Shown: in pieces, positions 11,509 through 23,589 of the stretch
How positions within the stretch are numbered: position 1 is the first letter of the stretch
Layout: each line of letters starts with the position of its first letter
Source: Alitta virens
Taxonomy: Eukaryota > Annelida > Polychaeta > Phyllodocida > Nereididae
DNA: 64,000 bases
Direction: 5' to 3'
Assembly: GCA_932294295.1 (NCBI GenBank)
Contig: OW028582.1
Location: 37,995,704-38,059,703, forward strand
Position numbers and translations under genes: made by a program
Notes under the pieces: generated by a model
Database searches by the model: none
What the model was told of the DNA's origin: nothing
What the model saw: the letters and a program-made list of their open reading frames with translations, nothing else

Positions 11509-12344
11509 TCTGTGGTCATCCAGATAAGCTTCTCCAATTTCAAATATTTTTCTCCACTAATTATATCAGTTTTAGTTTGCTTGAATATCAACCTAGATGA
11601 TGTTAAATACTACAAACTTTATTGGTTTTTATACATACATTAGCTGTAATCAATCCTAGACACCCCATTAATTTTTATCAAATGCTCATGCAACTTTTAA
11701 TTAAAGACCTTACTAAATGTTCAATCTCTTTGTCGAAATATGCTCCCCTAAACATAAAAACCCCAGATAATTGTGACTGATTGCATTCTTGCTATTAGAC
11801 CAAACCTCAAAGGTTGCTCTTACAATTCAGGTACTTTTCAGGGCATCAACCACAATGCAACCTATTTTGAAAGCTGAGAAAAGTAAGAACATTTTCTAGG
11901 GGTTTCTTCCACGCGTTACCATAGAGACGAACAGATTATTTGAAACACATTCCACTTCGGAAATGTCTGATATTTAATGCGCGTAAAACTGTCTTGAAGG
12001 AAATGCGAAAATGTTTTGCAATTCCTCTGAGCGTTTATGGCTTAATCATTAGGTGTTGACAAATGGCCTTCGGGGAAAAGCCTTCTTCTGAATGGAAAAA
12101 TCTGAAGGACTTACTTGTGAACTGGCATTACCACAAGACCATGACATCAAGCTCTGAGGAATATGTTAACGACCCTCGTTGTCAAAATGCCTCAAATAAT
12201 ACCTCCAAAAAATTGCCAAGAAACGGGAGGTATTTATTACAAGGACAAACTGATGTTCACTACATTATATCAAACAGGCAAAGCTATGACGCCATAAAAT
12301 GTATAGGTAGCAACAGTCCAATACAATGCCTTACAGGAGAATTG
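11509..12344. other. Intergenic; one unrecognised 95-residue frame
   Basis: A plus-strand frame with ATG at 12063 ends at 12350, where it runs into the interspersed repeat at 12345. It is serine/asparagine-rich and I do not recognise it. It could be a terminal exon or chance; no supporting signals were found. Confidence 0.35.
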
Positions 12345-12556
12345 AATTGAAAATAATTTATTCGACAATTTACAGTTTGAAATAAGCCTGCAGCATGAGT
12401 TTTTGTTATTTTGACATAATATATTTAAAATGTATTGCATAGATTATGTGAGTATTATACTTGCCAGGAGACCCCAAAGAACCTCAGTGGGTTGTGCTAG
12501 GGGCCACCTTGAATTGATACAATATTAGAAACAATACTAGAAATAATACTAGAACG
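12345..12556. repeat. Interspersed repeat C, copy 1
   Basis: Matches 25013-25205 in the same orientation: GAATTGAAAATAATTTATT at one end and a block with CCCCAAAGAACCTCAGTGGG followed by GGGGCCACCTT at the other, then ATACTAG repeats. On the minus strand it would end in AATAAATTATTTTCAATTC, resembling a polyadenylation-bearing 3' end of a retroelement. Confidence 0.65.
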
Positions 12557-12758
12557 CACATGGGATGCGCAGAGCTCTGCCCAGGTAGAGAAAGTCAAGT
12601 GGGCTGCCATTTGTAAGGAATGTGTACCTATAGGGCAGCGAAGTGACAGGATAGAATTGCAATTGGCCAGAACAATTAATGCAGCATTGAGGGCTGAAGG
12701 GAGCGGATTGAAAGGAGGAGGGCAATATATAGTTGTTTTTTAAGGGAAGTGACCAAGG

Positions 12759-13050
12759 GATTCCCTTGATGACGTCATACGGACGTCTCGCGCGATCGCA
12801 AGACTAGGCACAAAGTGAAGGATCCAGCGAAAGTAGTAGGCATTAATGTTTGCTGAAACATGTGAAGCGAGCAAGGTGGAGTGTGGTCTTCCCCCACTGG
12901 GGAATTCCCTTGATGACGTCATACGCAAGTCTCGCGAGAACAGACACATAGTAAGGAGCATTGCAAAATACGGCCGCTTACTTGTTTTCATCGGCTATAC
13001 GCAAGAGTGAATTTGGCGACATCACCCAAGAGGCGACATCATTTCGCGAG
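12759..13050. promoter_or_regulatory. CRE and TCTCGCGAGA cluster
   Basis: Two direct repeats of about 36 bases start with ATTCCCTTGATGACGTCATA (near 12760 and 12904). Each carries a full palindromic CRE, TGACGTCA, at 12770-12777 and 12914-12921. The second is followed by a perfect TCTCGCGAGA palindrome at 12930-12939; the first has a diverged CTCGCGCGA, and a third TTCGCGAGAA lies at 13043. TCTCGCGAGA is known from animal housekeeping promoters. The area is CpG-rich against an AT-rich background, but no gene start was recognised next to it. Confidence 0.5.
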
Positions 13051-14540
13051 AACGTAGTGATAACAAAAGCTCTCCCCCCTCCAGGGGCAGAGCTAATAAT
13101 AGAAAACACTCACTGAATAAGAGTCATAAAAAGCTATAGCAACCGTCCCCATAAACCATTTAACATAATAACACCGATTTTAAGTTGTTTAATAAACAGA
13201 CAGGCCTAGCGGTTACAGTGTAAGACTCCTAGGTTTGAGAGACTGATTTGAATCAATACACCTTGGTATGCAGGAGAGGGTTTTTACTTCTGATTAAGAG
13301 ACAATTCGAGTCCATATATTGTTTGCAGTTTTTCCTAATAGCAACTTTTCCTAATTCAAGTGCAAAAAAAAATAAAATTATCAGTCTTTCAAAAATCCAT
13401 CTAAATTATGAATTTTCATACATTTCAGTGATGTAACATGACAACAAAACATTTGCCATCTCTTACCTGCGAATATATTTAAATTGGTTGGTCATGTGAC
13501 CAGTTATGTCAGCTATTACAGTAACAGGAAGGACAGTAACAGGGTTGACATTTAGGGAAACTTTATGCAATATTTGAAACGGAATTGTAGGTAATATTAC
13601 CGAAGTTCCATTCCATTTTGATATAATGGAGTACTTTCAAAATTGCTTTGAAGCTATTTTCTGTGATAAATATCTTCTTTATAAACTTGGTAACAGGAAT
13701 GACGCACATAGAAGACACCCCATAACTCTTTTCTTTGAATATCAAAAATATTATTTGAAATGTGTAAGATAAGCAGACATCCATATCAGTACTTTCATCT
13801 CTTGAAAAGTGAACAAATCTAACAATTTTTGCTTTTCATCTAGTGGCGTTTTAATACCATGGCAACAAGTGACATTGATTATGTGAAACTTTAACATATG
13901 GGTAATGTTACAGGAACTGCAAATATTTCACAACGTTCTTCGCCAGTTGAAAATTCAACTTTTCCTGATTATAAGTATGTGAATATCATGAATGATTTTT
14001 AACTTACATTCATTGTGCAGGGTAAAAAGGTATATAAAATGAGGTGTGGGACATGTAATCCAACATATCAGTTCTGACACTCCTGCAAAAATTTCCTTTG
14101 TGTTTTATATCTTAACACTGTTCTGCCCATCCTAATACCACATAAATATTATCAAAACCAATTTGCACGTATAAATCACATTTTAAAGTGGAGGGACAGG
14201 GGGGGGGGGGGGGTGCACCGTTTCTGTGGAATGACCCATGTAGTGTTGTACCCATAAGAACTTGCAATTTTTCAATTCAACTGATTCGTAGCTTTTACAG
14301 AAAACCACACATGCCATATATAGATCTAGATGAAGATAAACGATGATGGTGATGATGATGAATACAATGTGTAGAGCTCTGTCAAACTGTGATGGAAACT
14401 TTCATAAATGATGCAGAACTGAACTCATACACCCACAATCACTGTCATACAAGCTAATATGCTTACCACTTGGTCACCCACACAATACAACTTGAGAGAG
14501 CGGAACTTTCCATGAAAGGCTCATTAACAAGTGTCGGTAC
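13051..14540. other. Intergenic with homopolymer tract
   Basis: AT-rich DNA with a run of 14 G at about 14199-14212 and a GATGATGGTGATGATGATGA tract at 14341-14360. A tRNA-like stretch, GGCCTAGCGGTTACAGTG at 13203, may be a SINE remnant. No gene recognised. Confidence 0.5.
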
Positions 14541-14542
14541 CT

Positions 14543-14686
14543 ACATGGCCAATTGTGCCACGTGCGTTTTCCATGCGTTTGGATAAAAACGCATGGTTTT
14601 TGCTTCATTATAATTAGCTAAAAACCATGCGTTTTCCATGCGTTTATCCTTCTCATGGAAAACGCACGTTGCACATTTTGCCATGT
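14543..14686. mobile_element. Palindromic MITE, copy 1
   Basis: The two arms are inverted copies: left ACATGGCCAATTGTGCCACG and, reverse-complemented from the right, ACATGGCAAAATGTGCAACG, followed in both arms by TGCGTTTTCCATG. The centre is short and AT-rich. The same family lies at 59738-59892. No coding capacity. Confidence 0.8.
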
Positions 14687-15094
14687 GCACGCCTGTATGT
14701 ATAGTATCCATGTTCAGTGGTGTCCATAAATTCTGAGGGTCTCTGTACTCTAGCACAATTCTCATTTGCACAACTATTACTTGAACACACATAAAGGCAA
14801 GCGTCTTAACAATAAAGATGGAGTGCTAAGAATTAATGAGTTCCTCTTATCCTGCCCAAAACACAATGTCTGTCATCAAAACAACAAGACTTCTTCGTCA
14901 AAACTTCCTCATCAGTCTTCTGTAGATGTTTGTGTTTTGCAGGTCTCATGTAAAGTCATTATGATTTAGAGGTACTAAGGGACTGGGGGCATCATCACTA
15001 CAAAGCTACATGCATAAATGTATGGTTGAAACAGTTTACAAATTATGAGGATAAGTTTGTGTACTATCTAATCCACTAATTAGTTAAAGTGAAA

Positions 15095-15180
15095 GGAGTG
15101 AGGTTTGAACCCAAGCACCCGCAGTCACTACAACAGAACTTACATATTCACCACTGGGCAACCCAGCCCTAATAATAATA
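15095..15180 (-). repeat. Second tRNA-like SINE head
   Basis: On the minus strand an A-box-like GGGTTGCCCAGTGGTGAA and a B-box-like GGGTTCAAACC lie about 50 bases apart. The wording differs from the main SINE family. A diverged relative may lie near 14390-14480. Probably a SINE remnant rather than a functional tRNA gene, since the stems do not pair well. Confidence 0.45.
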
Positions 15181-16100
15181 TTCTGTGTCATTTATTTACA
15201 CATATTACTGACAAAACAGTACAAACATTTTGGAAAAGATTCCCCACAGACCAGCAGAAAGGGGATGGTGCATGGTGGCTGCATGGTGCTCAAGGGAGCC
15301 ACCAAGGAAGAAGGATTGTGGTAAACTCTGCTTAACATAATTGTAAATTTTAAACACTGGCGGATCCAAGGGGTGGGGGGATATTGGGCCTTGCCCCCCG
15401 TAGGCCCCAATGCCCCCCCTACTAACCTTAATGTCTTAACGTGGCCTATAAAATGACTGGCAGCCCTGGACTGGCAGGGACATCTTTTGACATGATATTC
15501 CCCCTCCCTCTCCCCGCAGAGTCAGGGCTGGATCCGCCAGTGCTTTTAAAATAGTTTATAATCTACGATAAACAATTAGATCTTCATTATTTTTTGTCAA
15601 TAATACAACACATCTAATAACCCTGGATTATTTTCATCAACACTGGCACCTATCTGTCATTTTTGTTTTTCTTCTTAACCCTAATAACGCTGATACTTTC
15701 ATATTTTTGGCAGAACACTGCCTTGACAATTTCACCTCCGAGTTTTTCTCCGAATATGTCCATTAGCCACCAATCAAGAGAACGAGTAAAGAGTCCATTG
15801 TCTGTCATTAAATGATTCTTTTCTGCGGTTGCCATGGTGATACATGGCAATAAGGGGACTAAGAAATGTCACCAAACATTAAGGAACTCCTGTGAAGTGT
15901 TAAACATCACGTGGTTCAGTTATAAGAAAGTTTATCTGAGTGTTTACAGCCACGTGAGCCTGCTTAAGACAAGATGCATTAGCCTTGAATCTCCCAGTGG
16001 ACCTGTGTAAGCATGAGCCTTGCTCAACTCCCTTGGGAGTATACAGCCCTTTACACCTGCAGAGGGATAAGCACTCTGTAATCGCCATCACTGTTCATAC
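15181..16100. other. Intergenic, nothing recognised
   Basis: Mixed-composition sequence with CCCC-rich patches at 15395-15420 and 15480-15530 flanking GGCGGATCC / GGATCCGCC words (15359 and 15530), which hint at a short foldback element. No gene recognised. Confidence 0.4.
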
Positions 16101-16104
16101 TGAC

Positions 16105-16215
16105 CTTAGCCAAGTACCCATTTACACCTGGGTGGAGTGGAGCAAATAGTTACCCACCCACAGAGTGTCAGGTCGGTTCAACCATGCCATGGTGGGGGTT
16201 TGAACCCACAGGGCC
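16105..16215. repeat. SINE-like fragment with B-box-like motif
   Basis: Contains CCCATTTACACCTGGGTGGA and, near its end, a B-box-like GGGTTTGAACCC. The wording resembles dispersed short repeats of marine invertebrates, but only one copy is seen here, so the call rests on the motif alone. Confidence 0.35.
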
Positions 16216-16428
16216 ACAGCACCTCTTAATGGGGACAAGGGTATGGCAGAAAGATGTAGGCCTCTGTTCCTAATGATGCCATTACTCTACTCCAGAACAA
16301 TTAAGACAACTAATTGCTGACATAGACAACGCGGCGTAGGCCTAGTATCCTCAGCTAAATCAAGCAGCAGGTTGTTGGAGAGATGAGATATCAACACAAA
16401 TTCATTGGAACTCTTAAGTATCTCCTAC

Positions 16429-16507
16429 CACAGGCCCCTTCCAGCAGAGCTGGCATATCTAGAAATACTATATCTAGATATGCCAGCTCTGCTGGAAGGG
16501 GCCTGTG
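16429..16507. repeat. Perfect inverted repeat, 35-base arms
   Basis: Arms 16429-16463 and 16473-16507 are exact reverse complements separated by a 9-base loop (AATACTATA). The arm begins CACAGGCCCCTTCCAGCAGA. It is not part of any repeat family noticed in the window. Confidence 0.9.
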
Positions 16508-16997
16508 CTCCTACTTATTAAAAGCATCTCGCACATAAAATCACATTTTACACCAACTGTAATACTATATTATTGGCCCATATTTTATACAATTACTAAA
16601 ATAACTACATTCCCGAATAACGTAATGCTGGCAATACTAATTTCCATCATACAACCTTTGCAAGCCAGAAATGTAATGTTATATGATATAATCGTGAACT
16701 GGACCCAATAAACATTCAAATAACAGATCTCGGGAATGTCCTCCATCTAATAAACATGTAAGGAACACCTATATGATTTAAATAATAAAGACATTTTTAG
16801 ATATAAATAGGACAATGTAGACTGGAGTATTTGTTTCACATAGACATATAATATAAATTATTTACTCACCATGAAGTGCAAGCCACAGAACTGAAGTTAA
16901 CATCTTGTAGAATTCTTCTTTCATCCTGTAGGATTTCCCTGTAAATTGAATTTGAAAACTAAATTTCAACTTTAACAAACTGCAGTACCAAGAAGGC

Positions 16998-17180
16998 AGG
17001 GGCCTAGCTCAGAGGTAGTGCTCTGGGCTTCCAACCGCTGGGTCCCGGGTTCCCGGTCGAGCCTAGGTTGGATGGCTGTTTCATCCTTCGTCTCATTGCC
17101 ATGGTCTCTGCCTGTCCTAATTAGCCCAACCGGTGCAGAAATACAGGACGTAAAGCCATAATCACACACACACACACACG
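16998..17180 (+). repeat. tRNA-derived SINE, copy 5 (near consensus)
   Basis: Plus-strand copy with head GGGGCCTAGCTCAGAGGTAG, B-box region GGGTTCCCGGTCGAGCC, conserved body GGATGGCTGTTTCATCCTTC, then ACAGGACGTAAAGCCATAAT and a CACACACACACACACACA tail. The complete head-body-tail order makes it a good reference copy for the family. Confidence 0.93.
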
Positions 17181-18690
17181 CAGTACCAAAAACTATTTCA
17201 TTTCAAATATGATTAAAAATCAGTCAATCAGTCAGTCAGTCAGATACCATGCATGGTCAGCCCAATTTTGATGTCAAACTGAATTGGAAAAAAAACTATT
17301 TTCAATTCAATTCAACTTTGTCAACAACACTCTAGTAAAAATAACTAATAAGTTTTTGGTTTGACTAACATTTTAGTCAAAGATACTTTCAATTACTCAC
17401 TATGCACATATCTTTTTTTATCCCTGCGTATTAAATGTCTTCATTCCTACAGAAATGACTCTAAGTCCTACATGTCATTCTATCATTAATTCAGTCTGTC
17501 TGTATGTCTTTCTGTCTGTTTGCTTTCATAAGATCCAATTCCTTAGGGAACTTAAGACAGGAAAAATAGCTCCCATAATCCCCCACTATAAGATAGGACA
17601 CCTCTAGTAAAATAATCTATTCTTGAGAAACATCTGCCGTTACACTCTTCCCCACTCAGGCCTAGATGTGCTGCATCCCCATGAGTTGAACTTAAGGATC
17701 ATTGTATCACCCCCAATTTGGTAGTTAAGTAAACAATCTGTTTCAATGGAGTTTAATTATTCATATATTATAATTACCAAGCAGATGATATTGATAATTG
17801 CTTCAAGTAATAATTATATCGAGTAAGCTATACATTTGAGAGTTTGATAATTGTCTGCAGTTAGCATCTATCGTCTTATTACTTTTATTTCATTGCTTAA
17901 ATTAAACATTTTTTTTTTCTATATGAACAGATGTTTCAATGCTAGTAGTCTTAAACTTTACTTATATGACCAACAATCATTGGCAGATGTAATGATGAGA
18001 TGATAAGGCTTCGTTCAAACCTACACAATGTTAGGTCTACATTTCTATTTACAATGTACACCCACAGGTGGGATTTTTAATTGTCCCAGGATAGGCATAT
18101 CTAGAGTACTGGGCGCCACAATTCTAGCATCAGTGGAAACAATTTAAGGTGTTGCCTTATTCTAATTCATGAATTAGCTAAATATTGTAGGATATCTTTC
18201 TCAAAATCGTTTGTACTTGAAGACTCAAGAAAGGGTGTTATGCTGTATATAAAGATAGAATGTAAGGTTGGCCCACTATTGGCCCAACGTTTGCATGACA
18301 TTGATGCGATGAGCGCACAGTGGGCCGAAAAAGAGCCGAGTGTCACATGATATCTGTTGGGTCGTCAAACATGGCCAAAATAGTGAAGGGTTCTTATATT
18401 AAAGCCACAAGAATCTAGCGCATAAAGGTGCATTTGAGTTCCTAGATTGCAAATCTCTTGCCAGGTACAGGAACAAGCATCATTAGCAAAACCTGCTGAC
18501 AACCTGGCCAAGTCTGAATAATGTCAATTCCCTGCCTCAGGGAGAAATATTATAATGATCTTAGCCTAAGGACAACTCACACAAATTGTTGGGACTTCCT
18601 GAGATATATGAGAATTGTGTGGGCTTGTATAAAAAAAATAGGCAAATGAGAAAAAAAGACATTGTATGTAATAATACAGGTTTGATATAT
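17181..18690. other. Intergenic with repeat D fragment
   Basis: AT-rich sequence. 17985-18120 resembles 57598-57730 (both contain GATGTAATGATGAGATGATA followed by AGGCTT or AAGCTT). Nothing coding recognised. Confidence 0.45.
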
Positions 18691-18699
18691 TTTGTGAAG

Positions 18700-18765
18700 A
18701 GCTTCCTCTTTGTCACACAGAGCTCCCTGTTTGTCACACAGAGCTCCCTGTTTGTCACACAACCC
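18700..18765. repeat. 22-base tandem repeat
   Basis: Nearly three units of about 22 bases containing TTTGTCACACAGAGCTCCC. Short, well-conserved microduplication. Confidence 0.85.
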
Positions 18766-18769
18766 TAAA

Positions 18770-21700
18770 TTATAATGACAATATAATTAGATACCTCAGT
18801 GAGGAAAACAATTGGCTGATAAGGTTAATCTAATATAGAAATGTAAGTGAGGGAGATTTAATCACTAAAGGTCAAGATGCATTATGATTAAATTTTTTGT
18901 ACCTGGTAATATCCTATCATAATTTTTCAGTTGTTTTGACAGATGTTAGCTGAAATAACAAGATAGTTATGAGTGGTGCACTGTTCTGTAATAATTACCA
19001 ATCAGAAACCTGGCTGTAACCATAGTAACTGTCTAATGGGAGCTTTCACTAAATTATATATAATTATCAATATGTCTTTTTCTTGTAACTTCTTATGGGT
19101 AAATTACTCAAGTATTTCTGGTAATTAATCGCAGGGCATGGGGATAAATTATATAATAACATTGATAATTATGTATTTAATAAAAGTGTTTATGTCAAGC
19201 AGTGTTTCAGTTAGGGTGACTCTATCAGGTGTCAACAGCTAGGTATGGCCCGGTTCAGCTTGTTGTAGCTCAATGTAGTTATTCTTTGCTCAAGATAGCT
19301 AGCTATAGTGGCAATCTTAGGGACATCCTTCTAAACACCCTTATGTATGTGATGTAAAATAAATATGCCAGTGTCATTTACGTACACTGTAAATAGATTA
19401 TATTGATTGTTTCAACTTTATTATATTATTGTATGTATGAAGGCAAATAAATTCGTCTCGAGTCTTGAACGTCCTGTACATGTATAGCTACTGCATCAAT
19501 AAAACAATTCACCCAAGTTTAACTCCTGACTCTCATCAAAACAATTATGAGTGTGAAATAATACATTTTCATAAGAAAGATGTTCCAACATAGCCTTGTT
19601 AAACATTTCTTATGTTGATTATACACAAGTAAATGTTATAGGGTCTACCATGGCGGTATGCTATTAACATGCTTTTAGGCTTATTTTGAAGTAATGTAGA
19701 TTTATACAGAATTAACACCAAGAATTGTTCGGTCGATCCATACATCACATGCTTATATTGTAACATGTCACTCATTACTTGATATCTTGCTATGTAATGG
19801 GAACTTGACATGAAAAGCAAGGATGAGCTTCGAGCAAATTTGTACAATGTGTTATCGATGACAATCTCTTGTTATCTGAATAGAAGCTGGCTACTAATAA
19901 ACGCCATGGAGATTGCTTAATTAAATGGTCAAATACTATTTTTTATCCTACTCTCTAAAATATTTCTGCATAAACTTAGTTAAGTAACAACACAGACAAA
20001 ACAAAACATTAATGATTAAAAAATCCTCTCACCTGGTATGCTCAGTTGTTGGATTTCTCAGTTACTCTGTCACCTCAGATGTTAAAATCCCAATCTTGCC
20101 AAACCTTTAGCAGCAGAGACTGATTCGGGAAGCGCCCATTTGGCCTGGGTGTTGTGGCAAATGCTGGGCTGGCGTTCTGGCTGGTGGGTGGGGCTTGCAG
20201 CTGTCCAGTCGTTCCACAATGGCCAATGGAATGAATCCATATGCCTTGCAAATACACAATAGCTATATAACTTCTTATAAATATATTGACAGTGAACATT
20301 TGGGTATTTCAATGGTACTAGTTTAGCTTCAAAGTGTACGCTGTGTTGGGGTTTCACTGAATATATATATACATATATATTTCAATATATTTTAACAGGG
20401 TAACATGTGTCAGACTACTTTCTGTTTTACAATATATACAAATATAACACACAAGGATAAAATCATCAATAAAACATTCAGAATAAAGCATTTTTCTCAT
20501 TACAGTGGTAACAAAATACATTTTAGCTTTTCTTTTAAAATCATGAATTACTGGGCACTCGTTCAAGTAATTAGCTAAATTACGATATATATTATACTAA
20601 TATTCAAACAACAGAATCTACAAAAATGAGTTACCCGATCTGCTCTTTGAATTTTCTCGCTTTCAAATGTGATTAAATGTATAGAAAGAAAATAATGATG
20701 TGGGAAATTCTGAATAGAGTTGATTGAAATTTGCTCAGCCATTTTGTGATTGGGTAACTGCAGTTACCCGTGCCTGCAGTTACCGTGCAGCCTTGCCCCA
20801 TAATATTTGCCCGCTAGTGCCTGTGGTTATTTTACCTTACCTTATTCACTACACCTGTTCAGAGTTAATTGGTCATTAGGGTGCCCCAAAATTATAAATG
20901 TTTGCATTTCATATCGCACACCCTCCCAGTTGAAATTTCAGGACAATCCAGCAAGGAGGTCTCCCAAGACCATCAGAAACTTAGTTAATGATGAAATTTT
21001 AGTTGCATTCTCATGACTGCAATATTTTTTTTTGCTCTGGGTCCAATTATTCTTACAACTGCAATAGCTTCGATGTGGAATAATGTAATAGCTAGTCCTT
21101 CCTTTATTATATTTGAAATATAAAAATCCTCACCGAATCCCAATGGGCCCAATAAGCAATAATAAGCAACACTGAGTTTCAAGCTAAACATCAGGTGACA
21201 GGAAATGTTGACATTATGTTATTGCGTAACTTGAATGAATTTTGTCTACTTCTAAGACCTATGATAAAGATAATGCATAAAAATACTAATAAAATATACA
21301 AAATGCACTAAATGACCCATTAATAATACATTTTTGCCCAGAATTCTGCTCAAAGTGAGATTTGGTAGCTTGTGATGTCATCATCCATCGTTTGATGATG
21401 TCACATTATTTTTTGTAACAATTAGTGGTAGCTGAGCAGAGGTCATTCATTCAGTGCAGTACTTTCAGTGACAATTGAACCAAATTTTAGGGTATATAAA
21501 AGCATGGAATCCCTCTTTTATGGGTTGAAATGAACATCTGGCTTGGCAACATACTTATTGCATTAATAAACAAAAAAGTGTCACCTGACTTTTTAGCACA
21601 GACTTTATTTCAGTACTATAAATGTGAAAGTACATTCTGTTCACAAATCAAACCAAACAGTGTTAACTACAAATTCTGAATATTCACTCAAACAGCAGTC

Positions 21701-22200
21701 AACCACAGGCTGTTGGTCTTAATTGGCACTCGTGACCAACTGGTTTTTTAGTGACACTGGTTGGCAGAGTTTAAAGGGATGCTCAACAGCATGGGATACT
21801 CAGGGATAGTAATTTTTTCATTTTTAGCAAGGACTTTGCATATTCATTCACCACCTTCAAAGCTTGAAAACTACTAAAAGTCTTGCATGCTGCGATGTAG
21901 TCATTGCACTTGCCCAATGTGTCCACTGTAGTCAGGAACTTAAGTGATGATCAAAACGGCTCCAAGAGGTTGAGTGAGTAGTGATTCACTGAGTACTCCA
22001 TGACCAACTATGATACAGAACGGTTCTGCAACTCAGGAATTGTACTAGGAACAGCATTTTGGAGATCATTCGAAATGGATCTCTACATTGACGAAGGCAG
22101 TGCTGCAACTTAAGGTGCTCACTAAGATACCACATTGGCAAGTGGACCTGTATAATGATACATTGTGCTTCTCTGGCATTTTTTTGTCAACTTGTTTGCA
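18770..22200. other. Long intergenic stretch, no gene recognised
   Basis: AT-rich, with only short overlapping frames (up to 91 residues at 20082-20357 on the minus strand, unrecognised). An 18-base perfect palindrome, GGGTAACTGCAGTTACCC, lies at 20752-20769, with a related half-copy just after. A GATGTCATC / GATGATGTCAC pair near 21374-21406 resembles the inner arms of the MITE at 585-703. Confidence 0.45.
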
Positions 22201-22214
22201 ATCTTTAATCAGTT

Positions 22215-22940
22215 GCAACACTGATTGGCATTCATATGCTGCTGCTACACACTCTGGAAAATCAAATGATGGTATCTGGCCTGGCACTCCAATGGTTTAG
22301 ATCCTACCTGACCAATCGCACCCAAGCAGTTTCTGTCCATGGCTCCGTCTCAGAAAAGCGCAGTCTCAATTGTGGTGTTCACCAGGGGTCTGTTTTGGGC
22401 CCAGTTCTCTTCACCACCTATCCACATTGATACACGATCCCTGGGGAGGATCATTTCTGGATTTTTCTTTCATGCTCTATGCAGCTGACACACAGCTCTA
22501 TATTTCGTTTCGACCCCGTGAGCCCCAGTCTGTGAAGGGTGCTGTTGAAAACGTAACATCATGTGTCGCAGACATAAAAGCCTGGATGTCCAAACACTTC
22601 CTCAATCGGTAGGTCTAACATCTTTCCAGCTGGCTGGAGCTGAGGTCAGAACAGTCAGCGCAGTTCGTGACTTGGGTGTTACTCTTGACTCCAAACTTCA
22701 GCTCCAGCAGCATGTCAACACAGTAATCAGAAATGCCTACTTCCAGCTCACGAAGATCTCCCGCATACGTTGGTATCTGACTCAAAATGCAACAAAATCT
22801 CTTGTCCATGATTTTATAAACTATTGACTTTTAACTAATTTACAAATCTTTACAATTTTTACATTTCCTTTTGTACAGCACCTGTGAGCAGCCATTTGGC
22901 TGGAATCGGCCCTCAACAAGTTCAATAATAATAATAATAA
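22215..22940 (+). mobile_element. CR1/Jockey-type LINE fragment: reverse transcriptase 3' half, decayed
   Basis: Three overlapping frames together read like the second half of a reverse transcriptase: WFRSYLTNRTQAVSV, then GVHQGSVLGPVLF (the QGSxLGP box), then LYAADTQLY, which is the YADD active-site box with the first aspartate changed to alanine. After it come VRDLGVTLDSKLQLQQHV and AYFQLTKISRIR, typical of the post-RT part. The reading frame shifts at least twice, so it is a dead copy. It ends in a TTCAATAATAATAATAATAA tail, a simple-repeat 3' end common in CR1-like elements. Confidence 0.85.
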
Positions 22941-23234
22941 CATTGGTAAGTCATTTGGAGGATCAACTAACACCAACATGTAACAAACAAACTTTTATTT
23001 GTCATGTCCATCTCACTTTACCTCATGTAGAATTGAATGGCATATTCAAACATTTTTCAAGACAATAACTGACAACTGGTGAGAAGCATCAGGAGCAAAA
23101 ACAACAACAAATATTTACATATGAATAGAAAATTTAATATCATATCAGAGCAACTAAATTAAATCCATGCACACTAGGTATCTTAGAATCCTACAAACTA
23201 AAAATAAGTGCAAAAATTTGTCATCAAAATCGAA

Positions 23235-23585
23235 AAAAAAAAAAAAAATCCACAACAACGATCTGATAGTGCAATACACAAGACGAGCTACATTCGCCGC
23301 AAGAACTTTCTCAGTGGTAGGCCCTAGACTCCGGAATGCTTTTACCTGCAAAACATCAAATCCTGCGGAACATCAGATCTCTTTAGATACATATTAATAA
23401 GACTTTCTTTTTTAATGAAAATTTTAATTAACTTTATAACAACATCATTTTAACTTAAAAGTATGGCTTTTTTATACAGACTCTCCTTTTACTTTTACAA
23501 GAATTGTTTATATTTATCAATATTAGATAAAGCGCTCTAGAACGTGTACTTCAATTAGATGCTCTATATTAATATAAGCAGTAAG
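23235..23585 (+). mobile_element. LINE 3' terminal fragment
   Basis: A frame at 23260-23395 contains RRATFAARTFSVVGPRLRNA, matching the usual C-terminal wording of CR1-like ORF2 (RSFxVxGPRLWNxLP). Downstream, AAAGCGCTCTAGAACGTGTA at about 23529 resembles a LINE 3' untranslated end. Preceded by an A-run. Separate from the element ending at 22940, or a rearranged continuation of it. Confidence 0.65.
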
Positions 23586-23589
23586 ATCT

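Noticed and set aside
12063..12350. 95-residue frame as a gene
   Set aside because: ATG-initiated but unrecognised, ends inside an interspersed repeat and has no supporting splice or promoter signals.
16998..17070. Functional tRNA gene
   Set aside because: The tRNA-like heads have A and B boxes but do not form a proper anticodon stem, and they are followed each time by the same SINE body.
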